Source: Porticoccus sp950063125 (GTDB lineage Bacteria; Pseudomonadota; Gammaproteobacteria; Pseudomonadales; Porticoccaceae). Taken from it: a DNA stretch of 64,000 bases. The stretch lies in assembly GCF_963973895.1 (NCBI RefSeq), contig NZ_CAXBBF010000004.1; one strand, given 5' to 3'. Each line of letters opens with the position of its first letter. Positions within the stretch are counted from its first letter, which is position 1. The notes under the pieces are model-generated. The model saw only the letters and a program-made list of their open reading frames with translations, had not been told where the DNA came from and ran no database searches. The translations under genes and the position numbers were made by a program. Below are positions 9,690 through 20,000 of this stretch, in pieces.

Positions 9690-10217
9690 ATGCGCTGGTA
9701 TGTCGTTCACGCCTATTCAGGCTACGAAAAGAAAGTTGCCGCTGCTCTGAGGGAGCGTGTGGCTCTGTATGGTATGGAGGATCGTTTTGGTGAAATCCTG
9801 GTTCCCACTGAAGAGGTGGTGGAGATTAGGGGCGGTCAAAAACGCAAAAGTGAACGAAAGTTTTTCCCGGGATATGTGCTGGTGCAGATGGAGCTCGGTG
9901 ATGATACCTGGCACCTGGTGAAAGAGACGCCCAGAGTTATGGGCTTCATCGGTGGTAAGGCAGACAAGCCCGCACCTATCACGGACAAAGAGGCGGAAAT
10001 GATCCTGCAGCGCGTGCAGGATTCGGAAGATAAGCCGAGACCGAAAACCGTGTTTGAAGCCGGTGAGGTTGTCAGGGTAACTGACGGGCCATTTAACGAT
10101 TTCAACGGTGTTGTTGAAGAAGTTAACTACGACAAGAGTCGCCTGAGGGTGTCGGTATCGATTTTTGGTCGTTCCACGCCTGTTGAGCTGGAATTTACCC
10201 AGGTAGAAAAAGCCTGA
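9690..10217 (+). CDS. nusG: Transcription termination/antitermination factor NusG
   Basis: NusG binds RNA polymerase through its N-terminal NGN domain, and Rho or ribosomal protein S10 through its C-terminal KOW domain. The 175-residue protein begins MRWYVVHAYSGYE (NGN start). The conserved FFPGYVLVQM lies near 58-67 and the KOW segment GEVVRVTDGPFNDFNGVVEE near 124-143. The length is close to E. coli NusG (181). It is cotranscribed with secE and precedes the L11 operon by 102 bases. Confidence 0.97.
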   Translation: MRWYVVHAYSGYEKKVAAALRERVALYGMEDRFGEILVPTEEVVEIRGGQKRKSERKFFPGYVLVQMELGDDTWHLVKETPRVMGFIGGKADKPAPITDKEAEMILQRVQDSEDKPRPKTVFEAGEVVRVTDGPFNDFNGVVEEVNYDKSRLRVSVSIFGRSTPVELEFTQVEKA

Positions 10218-10319
10218 GGCAATAATTGTATTGTCGCTGCCCATGGGGGGTGGTGACGGGGAGCCGGAGACGGATGTCAAAATCCTGAGGCGTTAATACC
10301 CATCAGAGGAGAAACCAAG

Positions 10320-10751
10320 ATGGCAAAGAAAATTGATGCTTACATCAAGCTTCAGGTAGCCGCTGGACAAGCTAATCCCAGTCCACCGGTAGGTCCTGCG
10401 CTGGGTCAGCGCGGCGTTAACATTATGGAGTTCTGTAAGGCATTCAATGCCCAGACCCAGGGCATGGAGCCGGGCGCCCCGGTGCCTGTTGTGATTACTG
10501 TCTATAGTGACCGCAGCTTCACGTTCACCATGAAAACCCCGCCAGCTTCATTTCTACTGAAAAAAGCCGCCGGCATCAAAAGTGGTAGCGGTCGGCCCAA
10601 TACAGTCAAAGTGGGCAAGGTGACGCGTACACAGTTGGAAGAGATTGCCAATACCAAAATGGCCGATCTCACCGCAGCTGATATGGATGCTGCCGTTCGT
10701 ACCATTGCCGGCTCCGCCCGTGCAATGGGTCTTGATGTGGAGGGTGTGTAA
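10320..10751 (+). CDS. rplK: 50S ribosomal protein L11
   Basis: L11 (143 residues) binds the GTPase-associated region of 23S rRNA and is required for RelA activation by stalled ribosomes. The N-terminal hinge motif PPVGPALGQRG (~22-32) and the C-terminal rRNA-binding part (SGSGRPNTVKVGKVTR, ~83-98) are visible. A strong AGAGGAGA ribosome site stands 8 bases before the ATG. The stop codon is directly followed by the rplA start, so the two are translationally coupled. In E. coli, L1 represses translation of this pair. Confidence 0.97.
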   Translation: MAKKIDAYIKLQVAAGQANPSPPVGPALGQRGVNIMEFCKAFNAQTQGMEPGAPVPVVITVYSDRSFTFTMKTPPASFLLKKAAGIKSGSGRPNTVKVGKVTRTQLEEIANTKMADLTAADMDAAVRTIAGSARAMGLDVEGV

Positions 10752-11447
10752 ATGGCTAAGCCGTCCAAGCGTGTTCGTGCGATCCAGGAAAAAGTACAAG
10801 TTGGTAAACCGTATCCGATCAGTGAAGCCGTTGCCTTGCTGAAAGAATTCTCCAGCGTCAAATTTACCGAAACCGTAGATGTAGCTGTGAATCTGGGTAT
10901 TGATCCCCGTAAATCCGATCAGGCCGTGCGCGGTGCCACCACCCTGCCTAATGGTACGGGCAAGACCGTACGTGTCGCTGTATTTGCGCAAGGTGATTCT
11001 GCCGAAGCGGCCAAGGCTGCCGGGGCCGATCTGGTCGGAATGGAAGACCTGGCTGATCAGATCAAAGCTGGCAATATGGATTTTGATGTTGTGATTGCAG
11101 ACCCTGCGGCAATGCGTGTGGTTGGTCAGCTCGGCCAGGTACTCGGTCCCCGCGGCCTGATGCCTAACCCAAAAACGGGCACAGTGACCCCCGATGTCGT
11201 GACTGCAGTTAAAAATGCCAAGGCCGGACAGGTACGTTTCCGTGCTGACAAAAACGGCATTATTCATGGTGGCATTGGCAGCTTGTCTTTTGATGCCGGT
11301 GCACTGAAGCAGAACCTTGAAGCATTGATTACCGATCTGAAAAAGATAAAGCCGGCTTCTGCCAAGGGTATTTATGTCAAGAAGGTAACAATCTCCAGCA
11401 CTATGGGGCCAGGATTGATTATTGATCAGGCCTCCCTGGAGGCTTGA
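10752..11447 (+). CDS. rplA: 50S ribosomal protein L1
   Basis: L1 (231 residues) forms the mobile L1 stalk next to the E site and can repress its own L11-L1 mRNA. The family signature around GRVLGPRGLMPNPK appears here as LGQVLGPRGLMPNPKTGT (~130-147). The ATG touches the rplK stop with no gap. Downstream lie a GC-rich hairpin (11451-11472) and the L10 leader. Confidence 0.97.
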   Translation: MAKPSKRVRAIQEKVQVGKPYPISEAVALLKEFSSVKFTETVDVAVNLGIDPRKSDQAVRGATTLPNGTGKTVRVAVFAQGDSAEAAKAAGADLVGMEDLADQIKAGNMDFDVVIADPAAMRVVGQLGQVLGPRGLMPNPKTGTVTPDVVTAVKNAKAGQVRFRADKNGIIHGGIGSLSFDAGALKQNLEALITDLKKIKPASAKGIYVKKVTISSTMGPGLIIDQASLEA

Positions 11448-11450
11448 TGG

Positions 11451-11472
11451 CGGGGGCAGGATACTGCCCCCG
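11451..11472 (+). promoter_or_regulatory. GC-rich hairpin after rplA
   Basis: CGGGGGCA (11451-11458) pairs with TGCCCCCG (11465-11472) across a 6-base loop. No T-run follows, so it is more likely an mRNA processing or stability element between the L11 and L10 units than a terminator. Confidence 0.6.
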
Positions 11473-11514
11473 AGTAACTTTGGGGTCTGGGTGGCGAGCT
11501 TTGTTGTACGCGCC

Positions 11515-11612
11515 CGGGCCGTCAAAGACCGTAGGTGCCTCTCGGGGTCTAATGTGATTTTCAGGTTCCTGTAACCGCCGTTGAAAAAAACGCCTACGCA
11601 GACGGTGTGACC
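11515..11612 (+). promoter_or_regulatory. Ribosomal protein L10 leader
   Basis: The segment matches the L10 autoregulatory leader described in E. coli and other bacteria. The 5' part CCGTCAAAGACCGTAGGTGCC begins at 11519. Its pairing partners CCTAC (11593-11597) and GACGG (11601-11605) lie about 75 bases on. L10-L7/L12 complex binds this structure in other bacteria and represses rplJ-rplL translation. The open frame that runs through here into rplJ from 11607 is therefore untranslated leader. Confidence 0.88.
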
Positions 11613-11732
11613 CGGTTCAGTATATTTTGGCTGGATTTGATCACCGAAATGGTATCGATAGCTGTTTTATTGATGCTTAAACCAGTAGAAAGCTCCCTCG
11701 GGGGTGATCTATTAAATCCAGGAGATAATCTC

Positions 11733-12263
11733 GTGGCATTGAATCTCGAAAACAAAAAAGCGATTGTCGCTCTAGTTAACGAGACTGCTGGCAATGCATT
11801 GTCACTGGTAATCGCTGACGCTCGCGGCGTCAACGTGACGAACATGACTGAGCTCCGCGCGAAGGCTCGCGAACAAAATATCGACCTGCGTGTCATTCGC
11901 AACACACTTGCGAAGCGTGCATTTCAGGGTACGGATTTTGAATGCGTGACTGATGTGTTGACCGGTCCGTCACTGTTCGGCTTCTCTATGGAGGATCCGG
12001 GTGCTGCCGCTCGCCTGTTCAAGGAATTTGCCAAAACCAACGACAAATTTGAGATCAAGGCGCTGTCCGTCAGTGGACAACTGTTGAGTAAGGAACAAGT
12101 TGACGTTCTGGCTACCCTGCCGACCCGTGAGCAAGCTCTGGGAATGCTGGTCAGCGTAATGATTGCTCCAGTTACCAAACTGGCTCGCACGTTCAACGAA
12201 GTCCCCACCAAAGTGACACGTGTTGTAGCGGCTGTTCGCGATCAAAAGCAGGAAGCTGCTTAA
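11733..12263 (+). CDS. rplJ: 50S ribosomal protein L10
   Basis: L10 anchors the L7/L12 dimers on the ribosomal stalk and represses its own operon through the upstream leader. The start is GTG 11733, with AGGAG at 11720-11724, giving MALNLENKKAIV and 176 residues. An in-frame start at 11607 would add 42 residues encoded by the L10 leader and is rejected. The C-terminal helix that binds L7/L12 is present. rplL follows after 48 bases. Confidence 0.96.
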   Translation: MALNLENKKAIVALVNETAGNALSLVIADARGVNVTNMTELRAKAREQNIDLRVIRNTLAKRAFQGTDFECVTDVLTGPSLFGFSMEDPGAAARLFKEFAKTNDKFEIKALSVSGQLLSKEQVDVLATLPTREQALGMLVSVMIAPVTKLARTFNEVPTKVTRVVAAVRDQKQEAA

Positions 12264-12311
12264 TCGGCGACATCGTTTACTTTAATTTACTTTTTATCAG
12301 GAGATTGAGTC

Positions 12312-12689
12312 ATGGCTCTATCAAAAGATGACATTTTGAATGCAATTGCTGAAATGAGCGTCATGGACGTTGTGGAACTCGTATCAGCTATGGAAGAAAA
12401 ATTTGGTGTATCTGCCGCTGCCGCTGTTTCAGTTGCTGCTGCACCGGCTGCTGCAGCTGCTGCAGAAGTTGAGGAGAAAACCGAGTTTGACGTTATTCTG
12501 AACGCCGCAGGCGAGAAAAAAGTCAACGTGATCAAGGTTGTTCGTAGTCTGACTGGTCTGGGGCTGAAAGAAGCCAAAGACCTGGTTGACGGTGCGCCCT
12601 CCGCTATTAAAGAAGGCGTTTCCAAAGCGGATGCAGACGCAGCCGTGAAAGAGTTGGAAGAGGCTGGCGCAACTGTCGAACTTAAGTAA
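12312..12689 (+). CDS. rplL: 50S ribosomal protein L7/L12
   Basis: The stalk protein that recruits and stimulates translational GTPases. It has 125 residues with the expected three parts: N-terminal dimerisation domain (1-35), an Ala/Val-rich flexible hinge (~36-55), and the C-terminal domain with KVNVIKVVRSLTGLGLKEAK (~75-94). It is cotranscribed with rplJ. A hairpin in the gap before rpoB probably reduces read-through into the polymerase genes. Confidence 0.97.
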   Translation: MALSKDDILNAIAEMSVMDVVELVSAMEEKFGVSAAAAVSVAAAPAAAAAAEVEEKTEFDVILNAAGEKKVNVIKVVRSLTGLGLKEAKDLVDGAPSAIKEGVSKADADAAVKELEEAGATVELK

Positions 12690-12737
12690 GTTCTACGGGT
12701 TTGACGCGCTGGTTGTCTGATGATGTATCAGGCGCAG

Positions 12738-12769
12738 GCTGGTGGGCGATTTCGCCCTCCGGCCTTTTC
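12738..12769 (+). terminator. Attenuator-like hairpin between rplL and rpoB
   Basis: GGCTGG and GGGCGA pair with TCGCCC and CCGGCC (12738-12764, one G-T pair), and TTTT follows. Partial termination between rplL and rpoB is known in E. coli and keeps polymerase expression below that of ribosomal proteins. A similar role here is inferred from position. Confidence 0.65.
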
Positions 12770-12890
12770 CTGCTTATGGCAGATGCTTAAAGCGGGATCT
12801 ACAAGGCCTTTTTGTTAAAGGGCCGGACGGCTGTAAAGCCGGGCAATGCTGGATGGTCGATTGGACCAAGTGAACGTGCTGGGGAATATG

Positions 12891-15800
12891 ATGGCTTACT
12901 CGTACACTGAGAAAAAACGTATTCGCAAGGATTTTGGCAAATTGCCACAGGTAATGGACCTGCCTTTCCTTCTTGCGATTCAGCTCGACTCCTACCGAAA
13001 TTTTACACAGAAAGGCGTTCCCGTTGAGCAACGGATGGACGCCGGTCTGCATGCTGCATTTAATTCTGTCTTTCCGATTGTGAGCTACTCAGGTAATGCG
13101 AGTCTCGAGTATGTTGACTACGTGCTGGGCAAGCCATCCTTTGATGAAGAGGAGTGCAAGTTGCGCAGTGTTACCTTCGCTGTGCCGCTCAGAGTTCGTG
13201 TGCGTCTGGTTATTTATGACAAGGAGTCTGCCAACAAGGCAATCAAGGATATTAAAGAGCAGGAAGTCTATATGGGAGAAATCCCCCTGATGACGGATAA
13301 CGGTACCTTTATCATCAATGGTACCGAGCGGGTTATTGTTTCCCAGCTACACCGTTCGCCAGGGGTGTTTTTCGATCACGACAAGGGTAAAACCCACTCC
13401 TCCGGCAAGCTGCTGTATTCCGCACGGATTATCCCCTACCGCGGTTCCTGGCTGGATTTCGAGTTTGATCCGAAAGACCTGGTGTTTGTGCGTATTGACC
13501 GGCGCCGTAAATTGCCGGCAACTATCCTGTTGCGTGCGCTTGGGTTCAGCTCAGAAGAAATGCTGGGAATGTTTTTTGAAACCAGCACATTCAACCTGGC
13601 TAAAGACGGCAGTTACTCACTGGATCTGGTTCCCTCCCGTCTGCGGGGCGATATCGCCGCATTTGATATCAAGGGTAAGGGCGGCAAGGTTATTGTTGAA
13701 GAGGGTCGTCGGATCACGGCACGCCATATTCGTGAGCTGGAAAAAGAGAATGTCAGCAAGCTCGAAGTGCCCACCGACTACCTTTACGGTCGTCCTCTGG
13801 CAAAGGATCTGGTGGATCCAAACACCGGCGAGCTGCTGCTTGAGTGTAATACTGAAATTACCCAGGAAGCCCTCGATAAGTTGCGCGAAGCCGGGCTGAA
13901 GTCGGTTGAGACGATCTATACGAATGATCTGGACTGTGGTCCATTTGTTTCTGACACCCTGCGCAGCGACAGTAGCCGTACCCAGCTTGAAGCACTGGTA
14001 GAAATTTACCGGATGATGCGTCCCGGCGAACCGCCGACCAAGGAATCTGCTGAAAATCTGTTCAATAATCTGTTTTTCAGTCTGGAGCGTTACGATCTGT
14101 CCGGTGTTGGCCGGATGAAGTTTAATCGTCGCCTCGGCCGCGAAGAGGAAGTAGGCGAAGGTACCCTGAGTCGCGAAGATATTGTCGACGTGATGAAAGT
14201 TCTGATCGACATTCGCAACGGTAAAGGTGTGGTGGATGATATTGATCACCTGGGTAACCGCCGGATTCGTTCCGTGGGTGAGATGGCGGAAAACCAGTTC
14301 CGCATAGGTCTGGTTCGTGTCGAGCGCGCAGTCAAAGAGCGCCTCTCTGTAGCAGAATCCGAAGGGTTGATGCCCCAGGATCTGGTCAACGCCAAACCGG
14401 TTGCCGCAGCCATGAAGGAGTTTTTTGGCTCCAGCCAGTTGTCCCAGTTTATGGACCAGAACAACCCGTTGTCCGAGGTCACTCACAAGCGACGTGTGTC
14501 GGCATTGGGCCCAGGCGGTCTGACTCGGGAGCGCGCCGGTTTTGAAGTTCGTGACGTACACCCTACGCATTATGGTCGTGTGTGTCCTATTGAGACGCCC
14601 GAGGGTCCAAATATTGGTTTGATTAACTCCTTGGCAGCCTATGCTCGTACCAACAGTTACGGCTTTCTCGAGACGCCGTACCGGAAGGTGATTGACCGCA
14701 AGGTAACTGATCAGATCGAATACCTGTCGGCGATTAACGAATCCAATTTTGTTATCGCCCAGGCCTCTGCCTCTGTCAATGAGAAGGGTGAGCTCAACGA
14801 TGAGCTTGTCAATGTTCGTCATATTGGTGAATTTTCGGTTAAACCGCCGGAAGATGTTCATTATATGGATGTGTCTCCCCAGCAGGTGGTGTCGGTTGCA
14901 GCAGCACTGATTCCGTTCCTGGAACACGATGATGCCAACCGCGCATTGATGGGTTCCAATATGCAGCGTCAGGCTGTGCCGACGCTGGTGGTTGAAAAAC
15001 CGCTGGTGGGAACCGGTTTTGAGCGCCATGTGGCATCGGACTCCGGTGTCTGTGTGGTCGGTCGTCGCGGTGGTGTCATTGAGAACGTTGACGCCAGCCG
15101 GATTGTTGTGCGTGTTAATGACGATGAGGTTGAATCTGGTGATGCCGGTGTTGATATTTATAATCTCACCAAGTACACCCGTTCCAACCAGAATACCTGT
15201 ATCAATCAAAGACCGATTGTCCGCCAGGGCGATGTTATAGCTCGTGGTGATATTCTTGCCGATGGTCCCTCTGTGGATATGGGTGAACTGGCACTTGGCC
15301 AGAATATGCGCATCGCCTTCATGCCCTGGAATGGCTATAACTTTGAGGACTCGATTCTGATTTCAGAACGGGTGGTTCAGGAGGATCGCTTTACTACTAT
15401 TCATATTCAGGAGCTGACCTGTACGGCCCGTGATACCAAACTTGGGGCAGAAGAGATTACTGCTGACATTCCCAATGTCGGTGAGGCAGCGCTGTCCCGT
15501 CTTGATGAGTCCGGAATTGTCTACATTGGCGCCGAGGTTTCGGCCGGTGATATTCTGGTGGGCAAGGTCACGCCGAAGGGCGAAACCCAGCTGACTCCGG
15601 AGGAGAAGTTGCTTCGTGCCATCTTTGGTGAAAAAGCCTCTGATGTGAAAGACACCTCCCTGCGGGTTCCCTCAAGCACCAAGGGTACGGTTATTGATGT
15701 ACAGGTATTCACCCGCGACGGGCTGGAAAAGGATCAGCGCTCCCTGCAAATCGAGAAGGCTGCACTGGATCAGTTCCGTCAGGACCTGAATGATGAATAC

Positions 15801-16970
15801 CGCATTATGGAAAATGCCACTTTTGAACGGTTGAGTGCCGCATTGGTAGGGCAGCCTGTGGTTAAGGCACCCGGTCTCAAAAAAGGCGACAAGCTGACGG
15901 AAGAAATCGTTGCTGCCTATACCAGTGAAGAATGGTTCAAGTTGCGGATGAACGAAGACGCTCTGAACGAACAGGTTGCCAGGGCAGAGGAACTGTTGAC
16001 CGAACGCCGCAAAATACTTGATGAGCGTTATCAGGATAAAAAGAGCAAGCTGCAAAGTGGCGATGATCTCGCTCCCGGTGTGCTGAAAACCGTCAAGGTG
16101 TATCTGGCTGTCAAACGTCGCATTCAGCCTGGCGATAAAATGGCGGGCCGTCACGGTAACAAGGGTGTTATCTCCGTGATCATGCCCGTGGAAGATATGC
16201 CTTTTGATGAAAATGGTGTGCCTGTCGACGTGGTTTTGAACCCACTTGGCGTGCCATCAAGGATGAATGTCGGCCAGATCCTTGAAACGCACATGGGGCT
16301 CGCTGCCAAGGGGCTGGGTGAAAAAATCGATCGTATGATCCAGGCTCAGCAGAAAACTGCCGAGATCCGCAAGTTTCTACAGCAGATCTACGACGTGGGT
16401 CTCGGTACCAGTCCGGTCGAGTTGAATACGCTGTCAGATAAGGAAATAGGTGAGCTGGCCAACAACCTGCGCAAGGGTGTGCCGATGGCGACGCCGGTAT
16501 TTGATGGCGCGCAGGAGGAAGAGATCAAGGCTCTGCTGGCTCTGGCCGATCTGCCGGAAAGTGGGCAAATGACGCTCTATGACGGACGATCCGGAGATCA
16601 GTTTGAGCGGCCTGTAACCGTCGGTTATATGTACATGCTGAAACTGAATCACCTGGTAGACGACAAAATGCATGCCCGCTCAACGGGATCCTACAGCCTG
16701 GTCACCCAGCAGCCACTGGGCGGTAAAGCCCAGTTTGGTGGTCAACGCTTTGGTGAAATGGAAGTGTGGGCGCTCGAGGCATATGGCGCTGCCTATACCT
16801 TGCAGGAGATGCTCACAGTCAAGTCCGATGATGTGAATGGTCGTACCAAAATGTATAAAAACATTGTGGATGGCGATCACAGCATGGAGCCCGGCATGCC
16901 GGAATCCTTCAACGTGTTGGTGAAGGAAATACGCTCGCTTGCTATCAACATCGAGTTGGAAAACGAGTAA
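12891..16970 (+). CDS. rpoB: DNA-directed RNA polymerase subunit beta
   Basis: The beta subunit of RNA polymerase, 1,359 residues, close to Pseudomonas RpoB. I chose ATG 12891 because the protein then begins MAYSYTEKKRIRKDF as in relatives. ATG 12888 adjoins it, and the frame extends open to 12846 without homology. The rifampicin-binding region (GSSQLSQFMDQNNPLSE, from about residue 513) has the sensitive-type residues. Conserved GDKMAGRHGNKG is present near the C-terminus. A weak GGGGAA ribosome site stands at 12881-12886. It is cotranscribed with rpoC after a 69-base gap. Confidence 0.98.
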   Translation: MAYSYTEKKRIRKDFGKLPQVMDLPFLLAIQLDSYRNFTQKGVPVEQRMDAGLHAAFNSVFPIVSYSGNASLEYVDYVLGKPSFDEEECKLRSVTFAVPLRVRVRLVIYDKESANKAIKDIKEQEVYMGEIPLMTDNGTFIINGTERVIVSQLHRSPGVFFDHDKGKTHSSGKLLYSARIIPYRGSWLDFEFDPKDLVFVRIDRRRKLPATILLRALGFSSEEMLGMFFETSTFNLAKDGSYSLDLVPSRLRGDIAAFDIKGKGGKVIVEEGRRITARHIRELEKENVSKLEVPTDYLYGRPLAKDLVDPNTGELLLECNTEITQEALDKLREAGLKSVETIYTNDLDCGPFVSDTLRSDSSRTQLEALVEIYRMMRPGEPPTKESAENLFNNLFFSLERYDLSGVGRMKFNRRLGREEEVGEGTLSREDIVDVMKVLIDIRNGKGVVDDIDHLGNRRIRSVGEMAENQFRIGLVRVERAVKERLSVAESEGLMPQDLVNAKPVAAAMKEFFGSSQLSQFMDQNNPLSEVTHKRRVSALGPGGLTRERAGFEVRDVHPTHYGRVCPIETPEGPNIGLINSLAAYARTNSYGFLETPYRKVIDRKVTDQIEYLSAINESNFVIAQASASVNEKGELNDELVNVRHIGEFSVKPPEDVHYMDVSPQQVVSVAAALIPFLEHDDANRALMGSNMQRQAVPTLVVEKPLVGTGFERHVASDSGVCVVGRRGGVIENVDASRIVVRVNDDEVESGDAGVDIYNLTKYTRSNQNTCINQRPIVRQGDVIARGDILADGPSVDMGELALGQNMRIAFMPWNGYNFEDSILISERVVQEDRFTTIHIQELTCTARDTKLGAEEITADIPNVGEAALSRLDESGIVYIGAEVSAGDILVGKVTPKGETQLTPEEKLLRAIFGEKASDVKDTSLRVPSSTKGTVIDVQVFTRDGLEKDQRSLQIEKAALDQFRQDLNDEYRIMENATFERLSAALVGQPVVKAPGLKKGDKLTEEIVAAYTSEEWFKLRMNEDALNEQVARAEELLTERRKILDERYQDKKSKLQSGDDLAPGVLKTVKVYLAVKRRIQPGDKMAGRHGNKGVISVIMPVEDMPFDENGVPVDVVLNPLGVPSRMNVGQILETHMGLAAKGLGEKIDRMIQAQQKTAEIRKFLQQIYDVGLGTSPVELNTLSDKEIGELANNLRKGVPMATPVFDGAQEEEIKALLALADLPESGQMTLYDGRSGDQFERPVTVGYMYMLKLNHLVDDKMHARSTGSYSLVTQQPLGGKAQFGGQRFGEMEVWALEAYGAAYTLQEMLTVKSDDVNGRTKMYKNIVDGDHSMEPGMPESFNVLVKEIRSLAINIELENE

Positions 16971-17039
16971 CGGTCATTATTAGGTTGGGGGCGGACCTAA
17001 TGTCCGCCGCGCAAAGCTAGCACCCACTGGAGAAAGGCA

Positions 17040-20000
17040 TTGAAAGACTTACTGAATCTGCTCAAGTCACAGGATCAAACAGGCGAGTTTGACGCCATAC
17101 GTATTGGCCTGGCATCACCGGACATGATCCGGTCCTGGTCATATGGTGAAGTGAAAAAGCCGGAGACTATTAACTACCGTACCTTCAAGCCCGAGCGGGA
17201 AGGTTTGTTTTGCGCCAAAATTTTTGGTCCTGTAAAGGATTACGAGTGTCTCTGCGGTAAATATAAACGCATGAAGCACCGCGGTATTGTTTGTGAGAAA
17301 TGTGGTGTTGAGGTCACTCTGGCCAAAGTGCGTCGGGATCGTATGGGCCACATTGAGCTGGCCTGTCCGGTGGCCCATATCTGGTTCCTGAAATCGCTAC
17401 CTTCCCGCATTGGTCTGATGCTGGATATGACCTTGCGTGAAATCGAACGTGTTCTCTACTTCGAATCATTTGTGGTTACCGACCCGGGTATGACGACGCT
17501 TGAGCGCGGCAACCTGCTGACCGATGAAGAATACTTTCAGGCCATGGAAGATTTCGGTGACGACTTCGAAGCCACGATGGGTGCCGAGGGCATCCAGAAG
17601 CTGATGAAGGATCTCGATCTGGAGCAGGAAATTGCAGATATCCGTGAGGAGATTCCCAATACCCGTTCCGAAACGAAAATCAAGAAACTGTCCAAGCGGC
17701 TGAAATTGCTTGAGGCTTTCCTGCACTCTGGCAATAAACCGGAATGGATGGTGATGGAGGCGCTGCCGGTGTTGCCGCCGGACCTGCGTCCTCTTGTACC
17801 TCTGGACGGTGGACGTTTCGCCACCTCGGACCTCAATGACCTGTATCGCCGGGTTATTAACCGCAACAATCGTTTGAAACGCCTGCTGGAGCTGAATGCT
17901 CCCGATATCATCGTGCGCAATGAAAAACGCATGCTGCAGGAGGCTGTCGACGCCCTGCTGGATAACGGTCGTCGCGGCCGGGCCATCACCGGTTCAAACA
18001 AGCGCCCGTTGAAATCGCTGGCAGATATGATCAAGGGTAAGCAGGGTCGTTTCCGTCAGAACCTGCTGGGCAAGCGTGTGGACTATTCCGGACGTTCAGT
18101 GATTGTTGTTGGTCCGACATTGCGTCTGCATCAATGCGGCCTGCCAAAGCGTATGGCGCTGGAGCTGTTCAAGCCCTTTATCTTCTCGAAGCTGGAGTTG
18201 CGTGGACTGGCAACCACCATTAAAGCGGCCAAGAAAATGGTTGAGCGTGAAGAGTCGGTGGTTTGGGATATTCTTGATGATGTGATCCGCGAACACCCCG
18301 TCTTGCTCAATCGGGCTCCTACGCTTCACCGTCTCGGTATTCAGGCGTTTGAGCCGGTACTGATTGAAGGTAAAGCCATTCAGTTGCACCCGCTGGTCTG
18401 TGCGGCCTACAACGCCGATTTTGACGGCGACCAGATGGCGGTCCATGTTCCCCTGACTCTGGAAGCGCAGCTGGAATCCCGGGCGTTGATGATGTCCACC
18501 AACAACATCCTGTCTCCCGCCAGCGGTGAGCCGATTATTGTGCCGTCTCAGGATGTTGTGCTGGGTCTCTATTACATGACCCGTGAGCGGATCAATGCGC
18601 AGGGTGAAGGCCGGGTGTTTGGCAGCCTTCAGGAAGTTTCGCGGGTCTATTACGGCAAGCACGCGCACTTGCAGGCAAAGGTAAAAGTTCGTATCCACGA
18701 AGTTACCTTCAGCGAAGAAGGTGAGCGTCTGGCGCGTACCTTTATTGCTGACACGACCGTCGGTCGTGCACTGCTCTGGGGTATCGTTCCGGAAGGTCTG
18801 AGTTTCGACCTGGTTAATCAGCCGATGACCAAAAAGGCGATCTCTCGCATTATCAACCGCTGCTATCGCGATGTTGGTCTGAAGGCCACCGTCATTTTTG
18901 CCGACCAGCTGATGTATACCGGTTTCGATTTCTCCACCAAGTCCGGAGTTTCCATTGGAGTTAATGACTTCACTATTCCCGAGGCCAAGGGTGAAATCAT
19001 TGCCCGCGCTGATGCCGAGGTATTAGAAATTGAAAGCCAGTTTTCCTCGGGCCTGGTGACCCAGGGTGAAAAATATAACAAGGTGATCGATATCTGGTCT
19101 CGTGCGAATGACCAGGTCGCCAAGTCCATGATGGATGTCATCAGCACCGAGCCGGTTATCAACCGGGATGGCGTCGAGGTGGAGCAGGAGTCATTCAACT
19201 CTGTCTATATCATGGCCGACTCCGGGGCCAGGGGTTCTCCCGCCCAGATTCGTCAGCTGGCTGGTATGCGCGGCCTGATGGCTCGTCCGGATGGTTCGAT
19301 TATTGAAACGCCGATCACTGCAAACTTCCGTGAAGGGCTGAACGTGTTGCAGTACTTTATCTCTACTCACGGTGCCCGGAAGGGTCTTGCCGATACCGCT
19401 CTGAAAACGGCTAACTCCGGTTATCTGACGCGGCGCCTGGTAGATGTGTCTCAGGACCTGGTGGTGGTCGAGCATGACTGTGGTACCAGCGAAGGGCTGC
19501 TGATGACTCCGGTCATCGAAGGCGGTGATATTATTGAATCACTCGGTGACCGCATCTTGGGCCGGGTGGTGGCAGTGGATGTGATGAAAGCCGGATCCAA
19601 TGATATCGCCATTGAAGCTGGCCTTATGATTGACGAAAAATGGGTTGATCGTATTGAGGCAATGGGTATCGATGAGCTGGTCGTTCGTTCCCCCATTACC
19701 TGTGAAACCCGTTTTGGTATTTGCTCGGTCTGCTATGGCCGTGATCTCGCCAGAGGCCACATGGTCAACCCTGGAGAAGCTATCGGGGTTATCGCAGCCC
19801 AGTCCATCGGTGAACCGGGTACCCAGTTGACAATGCGGACCTTCCACATTGGTGGTGCTGCGTCACGCGCCTCTGCTGTGGATAGCATCCAGGTAAAAAT
19901 GAGTGGTACTGTGCGGCTTGTTAATATCAAGGTGGTCGAGCGTGAAAACGGCGAACTGGTTGCCGTTTCCCGCTCCGGTGAACTGGCTCTGGCGGATGAA

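Noticed and set aside
10554..11525. Minus-strand open frame of 323 codons across rplK-rplA
   Set aside because: It is antisense to two certain ribosomal protein genes and has no recognisable domain.
11607..11732. N-terminal extension of rplJ from ATG 11607
   Set aside because: The segment is L10 leader RNA. The GTG at 11733 has a good ribosome site and gives the normal L10 length.
13617..15209. Minus-strand open frame of 530 codons inside rpoB
   Set aside because: It lies wholly within rpoB, has skewed composition and no ribosome site. It is a codon-bias shadow of the real gene.
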